This document shows, piece after piece, positions 36,278 to 44,402 of a DNA stretch of 64,000 nucleotides; the stretch's first letter is position 1; every line of letters begins with the position of its first letter. Origin of the DNA: Nocardia veterana NBRC 100344. GTDB lineage: Bacteria; Actinomycetota; Actinomycetes; Mycobacteriales; Mycobacteriaceae. The stretch is taken from NCBI RefSeq assembly GCF_000308855.1, contig NZ_BAGM01000032.1, positions 1-64,000 of the forward strand. The letters are read 5' to 3'. The notes beneath the pieces are model-generated. The model made no database searches, was not told where the DNA came from, and was given only the letters and a program-made list of their open reading frames with translations. Position numbers and translations under genes: made by a program.

Positions 36278-36599
36278 TCCGTGCACAAGTATTCGATCGG
36301 TGCGAATCAGAGGTGAACGACGACCACCCCCGGAATTCGGGCGTGCCGGCGCCGTCGTTCCGGGGGTGGATCGTCACGAGCACGCGCTCGACGCGCGAGG
36401 CGTCCAGCCGGTGGGCTCGCGGGCGGGACCGATGAGGGTCGTCCCGGCCGTCGAAACCCGGCGCGATGCGGCGTGACGAGGGATGGCCGCGAAGCGGCCA
36501 CATCTACTATTTGCGTACGTAGACAGTAGGTCAACTCGCCGGACTCGGTCAAGAGCGTCGCGCCCGGCCCCCGGCGCGAGACCGATATCGTGGAATGTC
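36278..36599. other. Non-coding region between padR and the epimerase-like gene
   Basis: No convincing gene is seen here. It contains a long hairpin (12-base perfect arms at 36324-36335 and 36358-36369, 22-base loop), a short hairpin (TGGCCGC, GAA loop, GCGGCCA) at 36484-36500, and a second, imperfect PadR-like palindrome at 36504-36529. A possible -10, TATCGT, ends eight bases before the downstream GTG. Confidence 0.5.
36504..36529. promoter_or_regulatory. Imperfect palindrome resembling the PadR site
   Basis: Ten of thirteen pairs match in this 26-bp palindrome. It shares the word CGTAGAC with the arms of the padR palindrome. It lies 71 bases upstream of the epimerase-like gene, which may be a second target. 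Confidence 0.4.
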
Positions 36600-37214
36600 G
36601 TGCGAATCTTTGTCGCGGGCGCCACCGGTGTGCTGGGCGCCAGACTGACCCCTCTGCTGGTCTCGGCGGGATTCCAGGTCGCCGGCCTGACTCGTTCGCC
36701 CGAGAAGTCGGCGATGCTGACCGATATCGGGGCCGAAGCCGTCGTCTGCGATGTGTACGACGCGGCGGCGTTGGAACGTGCCGTCCGCGCCTTCGCCCCC
36801 GATCTGGTGATGCATCAGTTGACCGACCTGCCGGACGATCCGGCCGACCTGCCGACCGGGCGGGCCGCCAACTCCAGAATGCGCCGGGAGGGCACCGCCA
36901 ATCTCCTGGCCGCGGCCCGGGCAGCCGGCGCGAAGCGTTTTCTCGCGCAGAGCGTGGCGTGGGAGATGACGGGTGAGGGACTTGCGGCCCAGCAATTCCT
37001 GGAGGACTCGGTGCTCGGCATCGGCGGAGTGGTCCTGCGCTACGGGCAGTTCTACGGCCCCGACACCTACTATCCCGATCCGGCGACCCGGCCCGATCCG
37101 CCCCGCATCCACATCGACGAGGCGGCCGCGCGGACCGTGGTGGCGCTGGACCTGGCCTCCGGAATCTACGCCGTCACCGAGGACGGGCGGACGGATTTCG
37201 TACCGGTGCAATAG
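36600..37214 (+). CDS. NAD-dependent epimerase/dehydratase-like protein (short)
   Basis: The 204-residue protein begins with an NAD(P)-binding Rossmann motif (VRIFVAGATGVLGARL) of the atypical SDR type and continues with an ESVAWE-like active region (AQSVAWEM) and LRYGQFYGPDTYYPD. It is much shorter than typical members (about 300 residues); the C-terminal substrate domain appears to end early. The stop lies 41 bases inside the end of the converging XRE gene. TATCGT ends eight bases before the GTG. A role in quinone or aldehyde detoxification is possible but unproven. Confidence 0.75.
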   Translation: MRIFVAGATGVLGARLTPLLVSAGFQVAGLTRSPEKSAMLTDIGAEAVVCDVYDAAALERAVRAFAPDLVMHQLTDLPDDPADLPTGRAANSRMRREGTANLLAAARAAGAKRFLAQSVAWEMTGEGLAAQQFLEDSVLGIGGVVLRYGQFYGPDTYYPDPATRPDPPRIHIDEAAARTVVALDLASGIYAVTEDGRTDFVPVQ

Positions 37215-38022
37215 CTTCCGGCAGCGGCCCGTCCGATTCCGCCGCCCGGCGGCGGAGCAGGTCGGCGGTGGCGTCGTCGGCGGGCAGGAAGGCCTCGAGA
37301 TGAAGGTCCGCCAGCGAGACGTCGGTCGCGGTGGCGAACGAGGTCAGCGTCGTGATCAGCCGGAGCTCGCCGGTGCCCCAGCGCAGCCGCAGCGGCACCG
37401 CGAAGCCGAGATAGCCCGGTCCCGGCTCGACGGCCGGCAGATAGGTCTCGAATTCGGCGACAAGTTCCTCGGCCAGGGGATCGGGCGAGGTCCGATTGCG
37501 AGCGCGCATGGACTCGGTGACGTGGCGCCCCCAGTCGGCGAAATTGATCACTCGCGGCGCCAGCCCGTCCGGATGTAATGCCAGCCGGCGCACATTGACC
37601 GGCGGCGTGAGCAGCTCCGGGGCGCAGCCCGCGGTGAACAGGTCGAAGGCGGCGTTCGACTCGATCAGGTCGCCGTAGCGGTCCGCGATCAGGGCGGGGT
37701 AGGGCATATGTCCGGCCAGCACCGATCGCAACGCCTCCCGGACCGCGGCCAATTGCGGTGCGTCGTAACCCGATTCGTCGTAGGCGGGCGCGTAACCGGC
37801 CGAGTTCAGCAGCTGGTTGCGTTCGCGCAGCGACAGTTCCAGTGATTCGGCCAGGCGCAGCACCATCGCCCGGCCCGGCTGCGAACGGCCCTGTTCGAGA
37901 TAGCTGAGATAGCGCTGGGTGGTGTCGGCGCGGATGGCCAGATCGAGCTGACTCCACCGGCGCAGCGCGCGCCAGCGGCGCAGTTCCCGGGCGAACGGAC
38001 TCGGAGACGCGACTGTCGTCAT
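37174..38022 (-). CDS. XRE-family regulator with MmyB-like ligand domain
   Basis: The 282-residue protein has an N-terminal helix-turn-helix (about 10-65: WSQLDLAIRADTTQRYLSYLEQGRSQPG) and a C-terminal PAS-like MmyB domain (about 100-270, with DRYGDLIESNAAFDLF), the layout of actinobacterial regulators that sense small molecules. A start 36 bases upstream (38058) would add 12 residues and cannot be excluded. It is divergent from the NTF2-like gene at 38108, often the target of such regulators. Confidence 0.88.
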   Translation of the reverse strand: MTTVASPSPFARELRRWRALRRWSQLDLAIRADTTQRYLSYLEQGRSQPGRAMVLRLAESLELSLRERNQLLNSAGYAPAYDESGYDAPQLAAVREALRSVLAGHMPYPALIADRYGDLIESNAAFDLFTAGCAPELLTPPVNVRRLALHPDGLAPRVINFADWGRHVTESMRARNRTSPDPLAEELVAEFETYLPAVEPGPGYLGFAVPLRLRWGTGELRLITTLTSFATATDVSLADLHLEAFLPADDATADLLRRRAAESDGPLPEAIAPVRNPSARPR

Positions 38023-38107
38023 GGGCTCATCGTCGGCCGGTTCGTGCCGCCGCGCCATACCCTGCGGGGAATCGCCTCACCGCGGCGTGACGCACAGACT
38101 TGCCGCC

Positions 38108-38545
38108 ATGAGTTACGAACCCACCGAAATCGAACTGAAGGAACTGCTCGGCCGTTGGGTCGCGCAGTGGAACGAACCCGACGCCGAACGCCGTCGCGGA
38201 CTGATCCGGGAGGTGTGGGCCGAGGACGGCTATCAGGTTCTGGTCAACCCGCCGGAGGGGATCCGGGATACCGCGCGGCACTACGGGGTTTCCGCCCCGG
38301 CGGTCGAAATTCGCGGCTACGACGCGATGTTCGCCCGCGTGACCCGCGCCTACGAGATGTTCATCGCCGACGGAGAGCATGTCTTCGAGGCCTCGGGCGA
38401 GCCGATCCGGCACGCCGGTTCCGCCGTAGCGCTGACCTGGGTGATGCGAAACCGGGCGGACGGCACGGTGGCCGGCACCGGCCTCGAGGTGCTGACCTTC
38501 GACCCGGACGGGCGCGTGCGCACCGACCACGAATACGTGTCCTGA
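38108..38545 (+). CDS. NTF2-like (SnoaL-type) small protein
   Basis: The 145-residue protein has the cone-shaped alpha+beta NTF2/SnoaL fold pattern: an N-terminal helix (ELKELLGRWVAQWNEPDAERRRGLI), WAEDGYQVLVNPPEGI, and late strands ending TFDPDGRVRTDHEYVS. These proteins are isomerases, hydrolases or ligand carriers, and the activity here is unknown. It is divergent from the XRE regulator with 85 bases between starts and is a probable target gene. Confidence 0.78.
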   Translation: MSYEPTEIELKELLGRWVAQWNEPDAERRRGLIREVWAEDGYQVLVNPPEGIRDTARHYGVSAPAVEIRGYDAMFARVTRAYEMFIADGEHVFEASGEPIRHAGSAVALTWVMRNRADGTVAGTGLEVLTFDPDGRVRTDHEYVS

Positions 38546-38579
38546 TCCGGCGGCCGGTAGTCGTGTCGGTGGGCGTGGC

Positions 38580-38585
38580 TAAGGT
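38580..38585 (+). promoter_or_regulatory. -10 element of the pentapeptide-repeat gene (leaderless)
   Basis: TAAGGT ends six bases before the ATG at 38592. Confidence 0.45.
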
Positions 38586-38591
38586 GCAGGA

Positions 38592-39239
38592 ATGCCGCGC
38601 GACCTCGCCGATCTGCCGTATGCCCGGAATCTGACGCCGCTGGCGGAACCGCTCGCGCCCGATGGCGAATACGAGCGGGTCCACCTCGACGGCACCGCGC
38701 TCGAGGAGGTGTCGGCGGCGGGGTCCTGGTTCACCGAATCGGCGTTCACGGCGGTGAACCTCACCGGCGGCAGTGTGCAGCAGGGACGGTTCGACGATGT
38801 CTGGCTGCGCGGCGTGCGCTGGATCGGGCTGGATGCGTGTGAAACCCGCTGGCTGGACGCCGAATTCGTGGACTCGGCGTGGTCGGGCGTGATCGCCGTC
38901 GACGCGCGGCTGCGTCGCATCCGCTTCGAGGGCTGCAAATTCGAATCGGTCAATTTCCGGGCGGCGCGGCTGCATCAGGTCGATTTCGTCGACTGCGTGC
39001 TGCGGGATACCGACTTCTCCTCCGCCACCCTGCGTCACGTCGACTTCTCCGGTTGCCGGCTGGAAGGTGTGGTGTTGCACCGCGCCACGCTGGACAGCGT
39101 CGACCTGCGCGCGGCCGCGAGCCTGGATCTCGTTGCCGATATCGGCACCCTGAAGGGCGCGATCGTCACCACCACTCAGCTGCTGGAGCTGGCCCCGGCC
39201 TTCGCGCGGGCGGCGGGAATTATCGTGCGCGACAACTGA
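38592..39239 (+). CDS. Pentapeptide-repeat protein
   Basis: The 215-residue protein consists largely of A(D/N)LxF-type pentapeptide repeats from about residue 45 to 180 (for example FESVNFRAARLHQVDFVDCVLRD split over several coils), which form a right-handed quadrilateral beta-helix. Some family members (MfpA, Qnr) mimic DNA and protect gyrase from fluoroquinolones; most have no known function. Repeats here are irregular and the protein is not close enough to MfpA to assign that role. It ends 10 bases before the converging VIT-family gene. Confidence 0.82.
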   Translation: MPRDLADLPYARNLTPLAEPLAPDGEYERVHLDGTALEEVSAAGSWFTESAFTAVNLTGGSVQQGRFDDVWLRGVRWIGLDACETRWLDAEFVDSAWSGVIAVDARLRRIRFEGCKFESVNFRAARLHQVDFVDCVLRDTDFSSATLRHVDFSGCRLEGVVLHRATLDSVDLRAAASLDLVADIGTLKGAIVTTTQLLELAPAFARAAGIIVRDN

Positions 39240-39248
39240 AATCGCGGC

Positions 39249-39989
39249 TCAACCGCTGGAAACGCCCGGTATCTGCCCGATCGCATAGGTGACGCCCATC
39301 GCCAGTGCGCCGCCGAGCACCACCCGGAGGACGGCCCGGCGCGGGTTGCTGCCGCCCAGCCGCGCGCTGACCGAGCCGGTCGCGGCCAGCGCCAGCAGCA
39401 CGGCGCCGAAGGTCACCGGGATTCGCCAGGTCACCGGCGGCAGCAGAATCGCCAGCAGTGGCAGCAGCGCACCGCAGGTGAAGGCCACCGCGGAGGAGAA
39501 GGCGGCGTGCCACGGATTGGTCAGCTCGTCCGGGTCCAAGCCCAGTTCGGCCTCGGCGTGTGCGGCGAAGGCGTCGTGCGCGGTCAACTCACGGGCCACC
39601 TGTCGCGCGGTGGCGGCCGACAGGCCCTTGCGGCGATAGATCTGGGTCAATTCGGCGAGTTCGTAATCGGGATCCTCGGCCAGCTCCCGCTTCTCCTGCG
39701 ACAGCAGCGCGCGCTCGCTGTCGCGCTGGGTGCTGACCGATACGTACTCGCCGACCGCCATCGACAGTGCCCCGGCGACCAGGCCGGCGACACCGGCGGT
39801 GAGAATCGGCGTGGTCGCGGTGGTCGCCGAGGCGACACCGACGACCAGACCGGCGGTCGACACGATGCCGTCGTTGGCGCCCAGCACCCCGGCACGCAAC
39901 CAGTTCAGGCGCGAGGCCAGCCCTTCGCCGTGCGGTTCGTGCGGGTGCGCCCCGGGGCCTAAGCCACGCCCGGGCTCGGTGTCGTCCAC
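39249..39989 (-). CDS. VIT1/CCC1-family metal transporter
   Basis: The 246-residue membrane protein belongs to the vacuolar iron transporter-like family: LRAGVLGANDGIVSTAGLVVGVA in helix 1, SMAVGEYVSVSTQRD in helix 2, and a cytoplasmic helical metal-binding region (AELTQIYRRKGLSAATA...) before three more helices. Members move Fe2+ or Mn2+ with proton exchange. The GTG is chosen because TACGCT ends seven bases before it; a GTG 27 bases earlier has no signal. Confidence 0.88.
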   Translation of the reverse strand: MDDTEPGRGLGPGAHPHEPHGEGLASRLNWLRAGVLGANDGIVSTAGLVVGVASATTATTPILTAGVAGLVAGALSMAVGEYVSVSTQRDSERALLSQEKRELAEDPDYELAELTQIYRRKGLSAATARQVARELTAHDAFAAHAEAELGLDPDELTNPWHAAFSSAVAFTCGALLPLLAILLPPVTWRIPVTFGAVLLALAATGSVSARLGGSNPRRAVLRVVLGGALAMGVTYAIGQIPGVSSG

Positions 39990-39996
39990 GTGGTGC

Positions 39997-40002
39997 AGCG
40001 TA
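39997..40002 (-). promoter_or_regulatory. -10 element of the VIT-family gene (leaderless)
   Basis: On the minus strand TACGCT ends seven bases before the GTG at 39989. Confidence 0.5.
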
Positions 40003-40031
40003 GGCCGCCGACGCACGGATGTGGGGGATCA

Positions 40032-40058
40032 GCGCGGCCACACTCGGCCGAGCCGCGC
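40032..40058. promoter_or_regulatory. Nested inverted repeats between divergent VIT and methyltransferase genes
   Basis: GCGCGGC-N13-GCCGCGC encloses the perfect ten-base palindrome CTCGGCCGAG (40043-40052). It lies midway between the two divergent -10 elements and could control both genes. Confidence 0.3.
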
Positions 40059-40086
40059 ACACCACGGCCGCATCGTCTCCGGTCGG

Positions 40087-40092
40087 TAGCAT
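40087..40092 (+). promoter_or_regulatory. -10 element of the methyltransferase gene (leaderless)
   Basis: TAGCAT ends seven bases before the GTG at 40100. Confidence 0.45.
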
Positions 40093-40099
40093 GTGCGAG

Positions 40100-40741
40100 G
40101 TGACGTCGATCCGCGCCCGCGCCCTGACCACGGTTGCCGCGCAATTGGGCAATCCGCACGGCCCGCTGGGCAAGATCGTGGCGCGAATTCTCAACCGCGC
40201 CAACCGCTTCGCCGTCGACGCCGCGATCGAGGCCGCGGAGGTGACGCCCGGCTCGTCGGCGGCCGATATCGGATTCGGCGGCGGTGTCGGGCTGTCGGTC
40301 CTGCTGCGCCGCGTCGGGCCCGACGGCACCGTGCACGGGGTGGAGATCTCGCCGGACATGCTTTCCCGAGTCCGATCCCGGTTCACCGCCGACATCGGCG
40401 CCGGGCGGTTGCGGGTCGTCGAGGGCTCGTTGACCGACCTGCCGCTCGCGGACGGCGCGCTGGACGCCGTCGTCACGGTGAACACCGTCTACTTCGTGGC
40501 GGAACTCGATCGGGCCTGTGCGGAACTGGCTCGAATTCTGCGGCCCACCGGTCGGGTGGTGGTCTGCATCGGCGACCCCGAAGCCATGGCCGGGATGCCG
40601 TTCACCGCCTATGGCTTTCGGTTACGACCGGTGGCCGAGGTCGCCGCCGCCCTGGAGCGGGCCGGGTTGACCGTCGAACACCGGCGCATCGACCGCCGGC
40701 CCATTCCGGCGCATCTGCTCATCGGGCGTCCGGCCCGCTGA
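40100..40741 (+). CDS. Class I SAM-dependent methyltransferase
   Basis: The 213-residue protein has a Rossmann-type methyltransferase domain: motif I AADIGFGGGVGLS, an acidic end of strand 2 (VHGVEIS), motif II-III with VTVNTVYFV and LRPTGRVVV. It is a UbiE/type-11 member; the substrate is unknown. The GTG was chosen because TAGCAT is seven bases upstream; that -10 overlaps an ATG nine bases earlier in frame, which is therefore unlikely to be used. It ends directly at the stop of the converging metallo-hydrolase gene. Confidence 0.83.
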   Translation: MTSIRARALTTVAAQLGNPHGPLGKIVARILNRANRFAVDAAIEAAEVTPGSSAADIGFGGGVGLSVLLRRVGPDGTVHGVEISPDMLSRVRSRFTADIGAGRLRVVEGSLTDLPLADGALDAVVTVNTVYFVAELDRACAELARILRPTGRVVVCIGDPEAMAGMPFTAYGFRLRPVAEVAAALERAGLTVEHRRIDRRPIPAHLLIGRPAR

Positions 40742-41686
40742 TCAGCCGCGGACCGGCGGCAGCGCGACCACGTCGAACTCGCGGCCGACCGCGGCGATCT
40801 CCTCGGGCACGGCGGCCAGGGCGATATCGACGGTGAATCCCATGGGCGCGTCCAGCGGCCGGAGAAAGTCGTCGTAGTGCATCGGGACGACGGTCGCCGG
40901 GCGCAGCCGCGTCAGAATCCGGCGCCAGTAGTCCGGTGTCACCGCCCGTCCGGCGATACCGGCGAGGAAGATGTCGACGTCGCGGTGGCGGATCGCCTCG
41001 TCGACGAGATCCGCGCTGCCCTGGTGGTAGATCTCGATCCCGGCCACCGCGATGTGGATTCCCCAGGTCTGCCCGCAGCCGTAGGCCATCGGCGCGAGCC
41101 CGGCCAGGGAGTCGCAGCTGGTGTCGCCGGGGGACGGGACGCGCACCCCGAACGGAATCTTCGAATGCACGCTCGGCACGAAGGTCACCGTGAACGGGCC
41201 GAGCTCGTAGTGCCGATACGGTTCCACCTCGACCCCGCGGTCGGCGAGCCCGTGCAGAGCCATCAGATTGCGCACCGATCGGGAACCGTAGACCGTGGCG
41301 CCGAAGCGACGCGCGATCTCCGGCGCGTCCAGGGCGTGATCCCAATGGCCGTGGCCCACAACCACTCCCGCCACGCGGTCGAGGTCCGGCAGATACCGGT
41401 CGACGGCCGCCGGATCGGGTAGTGCGGTGCGTCGGCGCACCACTGTGGACAGCGGCACCCGGCTCAGGAAGGGATCGATCAGTAGGGTTTCGCCCTGATA
41501 CGTCAGCCGATATCCGGCGGTCCCCAGCCACTGCACGGCCAGGCCCGCGGGCAGGTCGAGGGTGCGCGACTCGAGCTCGCTCAGCGCCTGCGCGTCCTCG
41601 CGGTCGCGGGCGCTCTTGTGCAGGAAGTAGCGGGCGTAGCCGGCGGTGTGCCGAAGCGGGTCGAGCACTGGCGAAAGGGTGCGCAT
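40742..41686 (-). CDS. Metallo-beta-lactamase-fold hydrolase (UlaG/RomA-like)
   Basis: The 314-residue protein has an MBL-fold core with TAGYRLTYQGETLLIDPF, the metal motif GHGHWDHAL, and later ligands in VPSVHSK and PMHYDDF. Its spacing resembles the UlaG/NAPE-PLD-like subgroup, so an amidase, lactonase or phosphodiesterase role is possible; no substrate can be given. It follows a marR gene by four bases and is probably its operon partner and regulatory target. Confidence 0.82.
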   Translation of the reverse strand: MRTLSPVLDPLRHTAGYARYFLHKSARDREDAQALSELESRTLDLPAGLAVQWLGTAGYRLTYQGETLLIDPFLSRVPLSTVVRRRTALPDPAAVDRYLPDLDRVAGVVVGHGHWDHALDAPEIARRFGATVYGSRSVRNLMALHGLADRGVEVEPYRHYELGPFTVTFVPSVHSKIPFGVRVPSPGDTSCDSLAGLAPMAYGCGQTWGIHIAVAGIEIYHQGSADLVDEAIRHRDVDIFLAGIAGRAVTPDYWRRILTRLRPATVVPMHYDDFLRPLDAPMGFTVDIALAAVPEEIAAVGREFDVVALPPVRG

Positions 41687-41690
41687 CGGT

Positions 41691-42179
41691 TCATTCTGCG
41701 CCGGGACCGGCACCGCCACCGGACTCCGTCCCGAGCACCTTCCGCAGGGCGACGGCGAGATGGTCCAGTTCGGCGGGTTCGAGGGCGGCGAAGCGCTCGT
41801 CGACCGCCGCGTGGTGATGCGATGCGGCCTCCCGCAATCGTTGCCGCCCGGCGGCGGTCACGGCGACATAGGCGGAGCGTCCGTCGTCGGGGTTGGATTC
41901 GCGGCTGACCAGGCCGCGGGCCTCCAGTTCGGTGACCAGCCGGCTCACCCGGGTGCGGCTGAGCACCATGCGCGCTCCGAGATCGCTCATTCGAAGCCGT
42001 TGTGCCGCATCGAGTTCGACGAGCATGTCGTACCAGCTCGCGGGCAGGCCGGTGCGGCGCCGCAATTCGGTATCCAGGTCCGGGCGCAGGTCGGCATAGA
42101 CCCGCTGCAGCGCCTGCCAGACCTGAACCGAGGCGGGGGCGGGGCTCCCGGATTCCGGCACGCCGCCGATCATAGACAT
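41691..42179 (-). CDS. MarR-family transcriptional regulator
   Basis: The 162-residue protein has a typical MarR winged helix (about 35-130: LPASWYDMLVELDAAQRLRMSDLGARMVLSR split by the recognition helix TRVSRLVTELEARGLV and the wing NPDDGRSAYVAVTAAG) flanked by dimerisation helices. It is the first gene of an operon with the metallo-hydrolase and is divergent from the APH-family gene. No obvious palindrome was seen in the 82-base divergent region. Confidence 0.88.
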   Translation of the reverse strand: MSMIGGVPESGSPAPASVQVWQALQRVYADLRPDLDTELRRRTGLPASWYDMLVELDAAQRLRMSDLGARMVLSRTRVSRLVTELEARGLVSRESNPDDGRSAYVAVTAAGRQRLREAASHHHAAVDERFAALEPAELDHLAVALRKVLGTESGGGAGPGAE

Positions 42180-42249
42180 GCCCGCCCGACCCTGCGCACC
42201 GGCATCGTCGCGGGCACCCGGCTCGGAAATAACCGCTGGACAGCCGCCC

Positions 42250-42255
42250 TACGAT
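42250..42255 (+). promoter_or_regulatory. -10 element of the APH-family gene (leaderless)
   Basis: TACGAT ends six bases before the ATG at 42262. Confidence 0.5.
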
Positions 42256-42261
42256 GCGGAC

Positions 42262-43203
42262 ATGGACATGCGCGACAGCGTGCGATTGCCGGCGGACTGG
42301 CAGAGCCGGGTACGGTCCGCCCTGCGGCGCTCACCGCGGCCCGACCTCGCGTCCGGGAGGCTGCGTCTGCTCGGCGCCGGCCTGGACAGCGTTGCGCTGC
42401 AAGTCGATTCGGACGTCGGCAGTCATGTCCTGCGCCTGCCGCAGGGTTCGCACGGCGCGGAAGGGATTGCGCGCGAGGCGGGTCTGCTGCCCGCACTGGC
42501 AGCCGACCTACCGGTGCCGGTTCCGCAATTCCTGTTCACCGCGCCGAACCCGCTGGGGCCGGGCGAATTCTGCGTGTATCCGCTCGTGCCCGGGCTCTCG
42601 CTGGACGAGCAGGAATGGGTGCGGCGCGGATTGCTGCGACCCGATACCGCCCGCACGATCGCCGAGTTGATCGAGCGAATCCACGCCTTCCCGGTGGAGT
42701 GTGCCCGGAGCTTCGGTATCGAAGTGACGGATCTGCGCGCCGAATTCGACGAGGTACTGAACGACGTACGGGCCGAGGTGCTTCCGTTGCTGCCACCGGA
42801 CGACGCGGCGGCCCTGCTGCGCATGTGGCGGCGATATCTGGATCGCGATGCGAACTTCGATTTCGAGCCGACGCTGATCCACGCCGACCTCAGTCTCGAT
42901 CATCTGCTGGTGGACGGCGAGCGGATCAGCGGGCTCATCGACTTCGGCGATATCGAGATCAGCGACCCGGATTACGACCTCTGTTACCTCTACCCGGAGG
43001 CGGGTCGCGACTTCGTCCGCGCGATCCAGCGGGGCCGCGCACGGGATCTCGATCCGCACCTCGAGGAAAAGTTGCGGTTCTGGGCATGCTCGGATCCCAC
43101 CCTCGATGTCCTGGACGCGATCGAGAACGGCCGGACGGACTTTCGCGAGCAGCGGTTGGTGGTGTTGCGAGACGCGTTGGGGCGCTACGCCCGTGGCGAG
43201 TGA
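42262..43203 (+). CDS. Aminoglycoside phosphotransferase-family kinase
   Basis: The 313-residue protein has the APH/choline-kinase fold. Brenner's motif is HADLSLDHLLVD (Asp as catalytic base, with Asp-His in place of the usual Asn), and the metal motif is IDFGDIEISDPDYDL. The nucleotide-binding half carries HVLRLPQ and an EGIAREAGLL Glu. Many such proteins are not drug-resistance enzymes but phosphorylate metabolites such as macrolides, homoserine or methylthioribose. The replaced Asn is unusual. The leaderless -10 fits the ATG. Confidence 0.83.
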   Translation: MDMRDSVRLPADWQSRVRSALRRSPRPDLASGRLRLLGAGLDSVALQVDSDVGSHVLRLPQGSHGAEGIAREAGLLPALAADLPVPVPQFLFTAPNPLGPGEFCVYPLVPGLSLDEQEWVRRGLLRPDTARTIAELIERIHAFPVECARSFGIEVTDLRAEFDEVLNDVRAEVLPLLPPDDAAALLRMWRRYLDRDANFDFEPTLIHADLSLDHLLVDGERISGLIDFGDIEISDPDYDLCYLYPEAGRDFVRAIQRGRARDLDPHLEEKLRFWACSDPTLDVLDAIENGRTDFREQRLVVLRDALGRYARGE

Positions 43204-43292
43204 CGGGATCCCTCGTACCCGAGGGGGCGAAGAGCGGAACCGGCTTCCTCACCTGACGGCGAAAAGGAGGGACATCTCTCCATCGCGGGATG

Positions 43293-43314
43293 TTTGTCCG
43301 TTTTGTCCGGACAA
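43293..43314. promoter_or_regulatory. Repeat cluster before the antiporter gene
   Basis: Two direct copies of TTTGTCCG (43293-43300 and 43302-43309) are nine bases apart. The second forms part of the perfect palindrome TTGTCCGGACAA (43303-43314). If the antiporter starts at 43323 this is its operator region; if at 43290 it lies inside the coding region. Confidence 0.35.
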
Positions 43315-43322
43315 TGGTGATC

Positions 43323-44402
43323 ATGACGTATGCGCTCACCCGACACTGGACGACCGTAGTTCCGCTCTTGGCCGCCACCGTGCTGGTGATCGCCTGGTTC
43401 ACCCATCCGGCCGGACCGGCGGTGGCGATCGTGGTCCTCGCGCTCGCCGGCGCGGTGCTCGCGGCCGTCCAGCATGCGGAGGTGGTGGCGCATCGCGTGG
43501 GGGAGCCGTTCGGGTCGCTGGTGCTGGCCGTCGCGGTCACGGTGATCGAGGTCGGTTTGATCGTGACCCTGATGATCTCCGCGGGACCCGACGCGTCGAC
43601 CCTGGCACGCGACACGGTATTCGCCGCCGTGATGATCACCTGTAACGGCATCTTCGGGTTGTCGCTGCTGGTCGGGGCCCTGCGCCGGCGCGTCGCGGTA
43701 TTCAGCGCGGAAGGTGCGGGCGCCGCCTTGGCCACCGTCGCCACGCTGGCCACGCTGAGTCTGGTGCTGCCGACCTTCACCACGAGCACGCCCGGACCGC
43801 AGTTCTCCGGATCGCAGCTCGCCTTCGCGGCGGTGGCGTCCCTGTTGCTGTACGGCCTGTTCGTGATGGTGCAGACCGTGCGGCACCGCGACGATTTCCT
43901 GCCGGTCGAGGCGGCCGAGGCCGATGAACACGAGGCGCCCCCGACCGCTCGCGCGGCGCTGCTGTCGCTGGTGCTGATGGTTGTCGCGCTGGTCGGCGTG
44001 GTCGGGCTCGCCAAGATGGTGTCACCGTCGATCGAGCACGGGATCGCGGTGGCCGGGCTGCCGCGCTCGGCGGTCGGAGTGGTGATCGCCGCGCTGGTGC
44101 TGCTGCCCGAGACCATCGCGGCGGTGCGCGCGGCGCGGCGCGACCGAGTGCAGGTCAGCCTGAATCTGGCCCTGGGTTCGGCGATGGCGAGTATCGGCCT
44201 CACCATTCCGGTGATCGCGGTGGCGTCGATCTGGTTGGACGGTCCGCTGACCCTGGGATTGGGCGCCACGCAGATGGTGCTGCTCGCTCTGACCGTGGTG
44301 GCGGGTGTGCTGACTGTTGTCCCGGGCCGCGCCACCTTGCTGCAAGGCGGCGTTCACCTGGTGTTGTTGGCCGGATTCGGTGTTCTCGCGGTGAGTCCGT
44401 GA
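43323..44402 (+). CDS. Calcium/proton antiporter (CaxA/ChaA family)
   Basis: The 359-residue protein has about 11 helices in two homologous halves. The two exchanger motifs contain conserved Glu residues: GEPFGSLVLAVAVTVIEVGLIV in the first half and ALVLLPETIAAVRAA in the second, separated by an acidic cytoplasmic loop (VEAAEADEHEAPP). These are typical of Ca2+/H+ (sometimes Na+/H+) antiporters. The start is uncertain: ATG 43290, 43314 and 43323 are in frame; the last is chosen because it leaves the repeat cluster upstream. Confidence 0.85.
   Translation: MTYALTRHWTTVVPLLAATVLVIAWFTHPAGPAVAIVVLALAGAVLAAVQHAEVVAHRVGEPFGSLVLAVAVTVIEVGLIVTLMISAGPDASTLARDTVFAAVMITCNGIFGLSLLVGALRRRVAVFSAEGAGAALATVATLATLSLVLPTFTTSTPGPQFSGSQLAFAAVASLLLYGLFVMVQTVRHRDDFLPVEAAEADEHEAPPTARAALLSLVLMVVALVGVVGLAKMVSPSIEHGIAVAGLPRSAVGVVIAALVLLPETIAAVRAARRDRVQVSLNLALGSAMASIGLTIPVIAVASIWLDGPLTLGLGATQMVLLALTVVAGVLTVVPGRATLLQGGVHLVLLAGFGVLAVSP

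Noticed and set aside
36300..36480. Short plus-strand frame between padR and the epimerase-like gene
   Set aside because: No ribosome site, no recognisable protein pattern, and the region is occupied by long hairpins.
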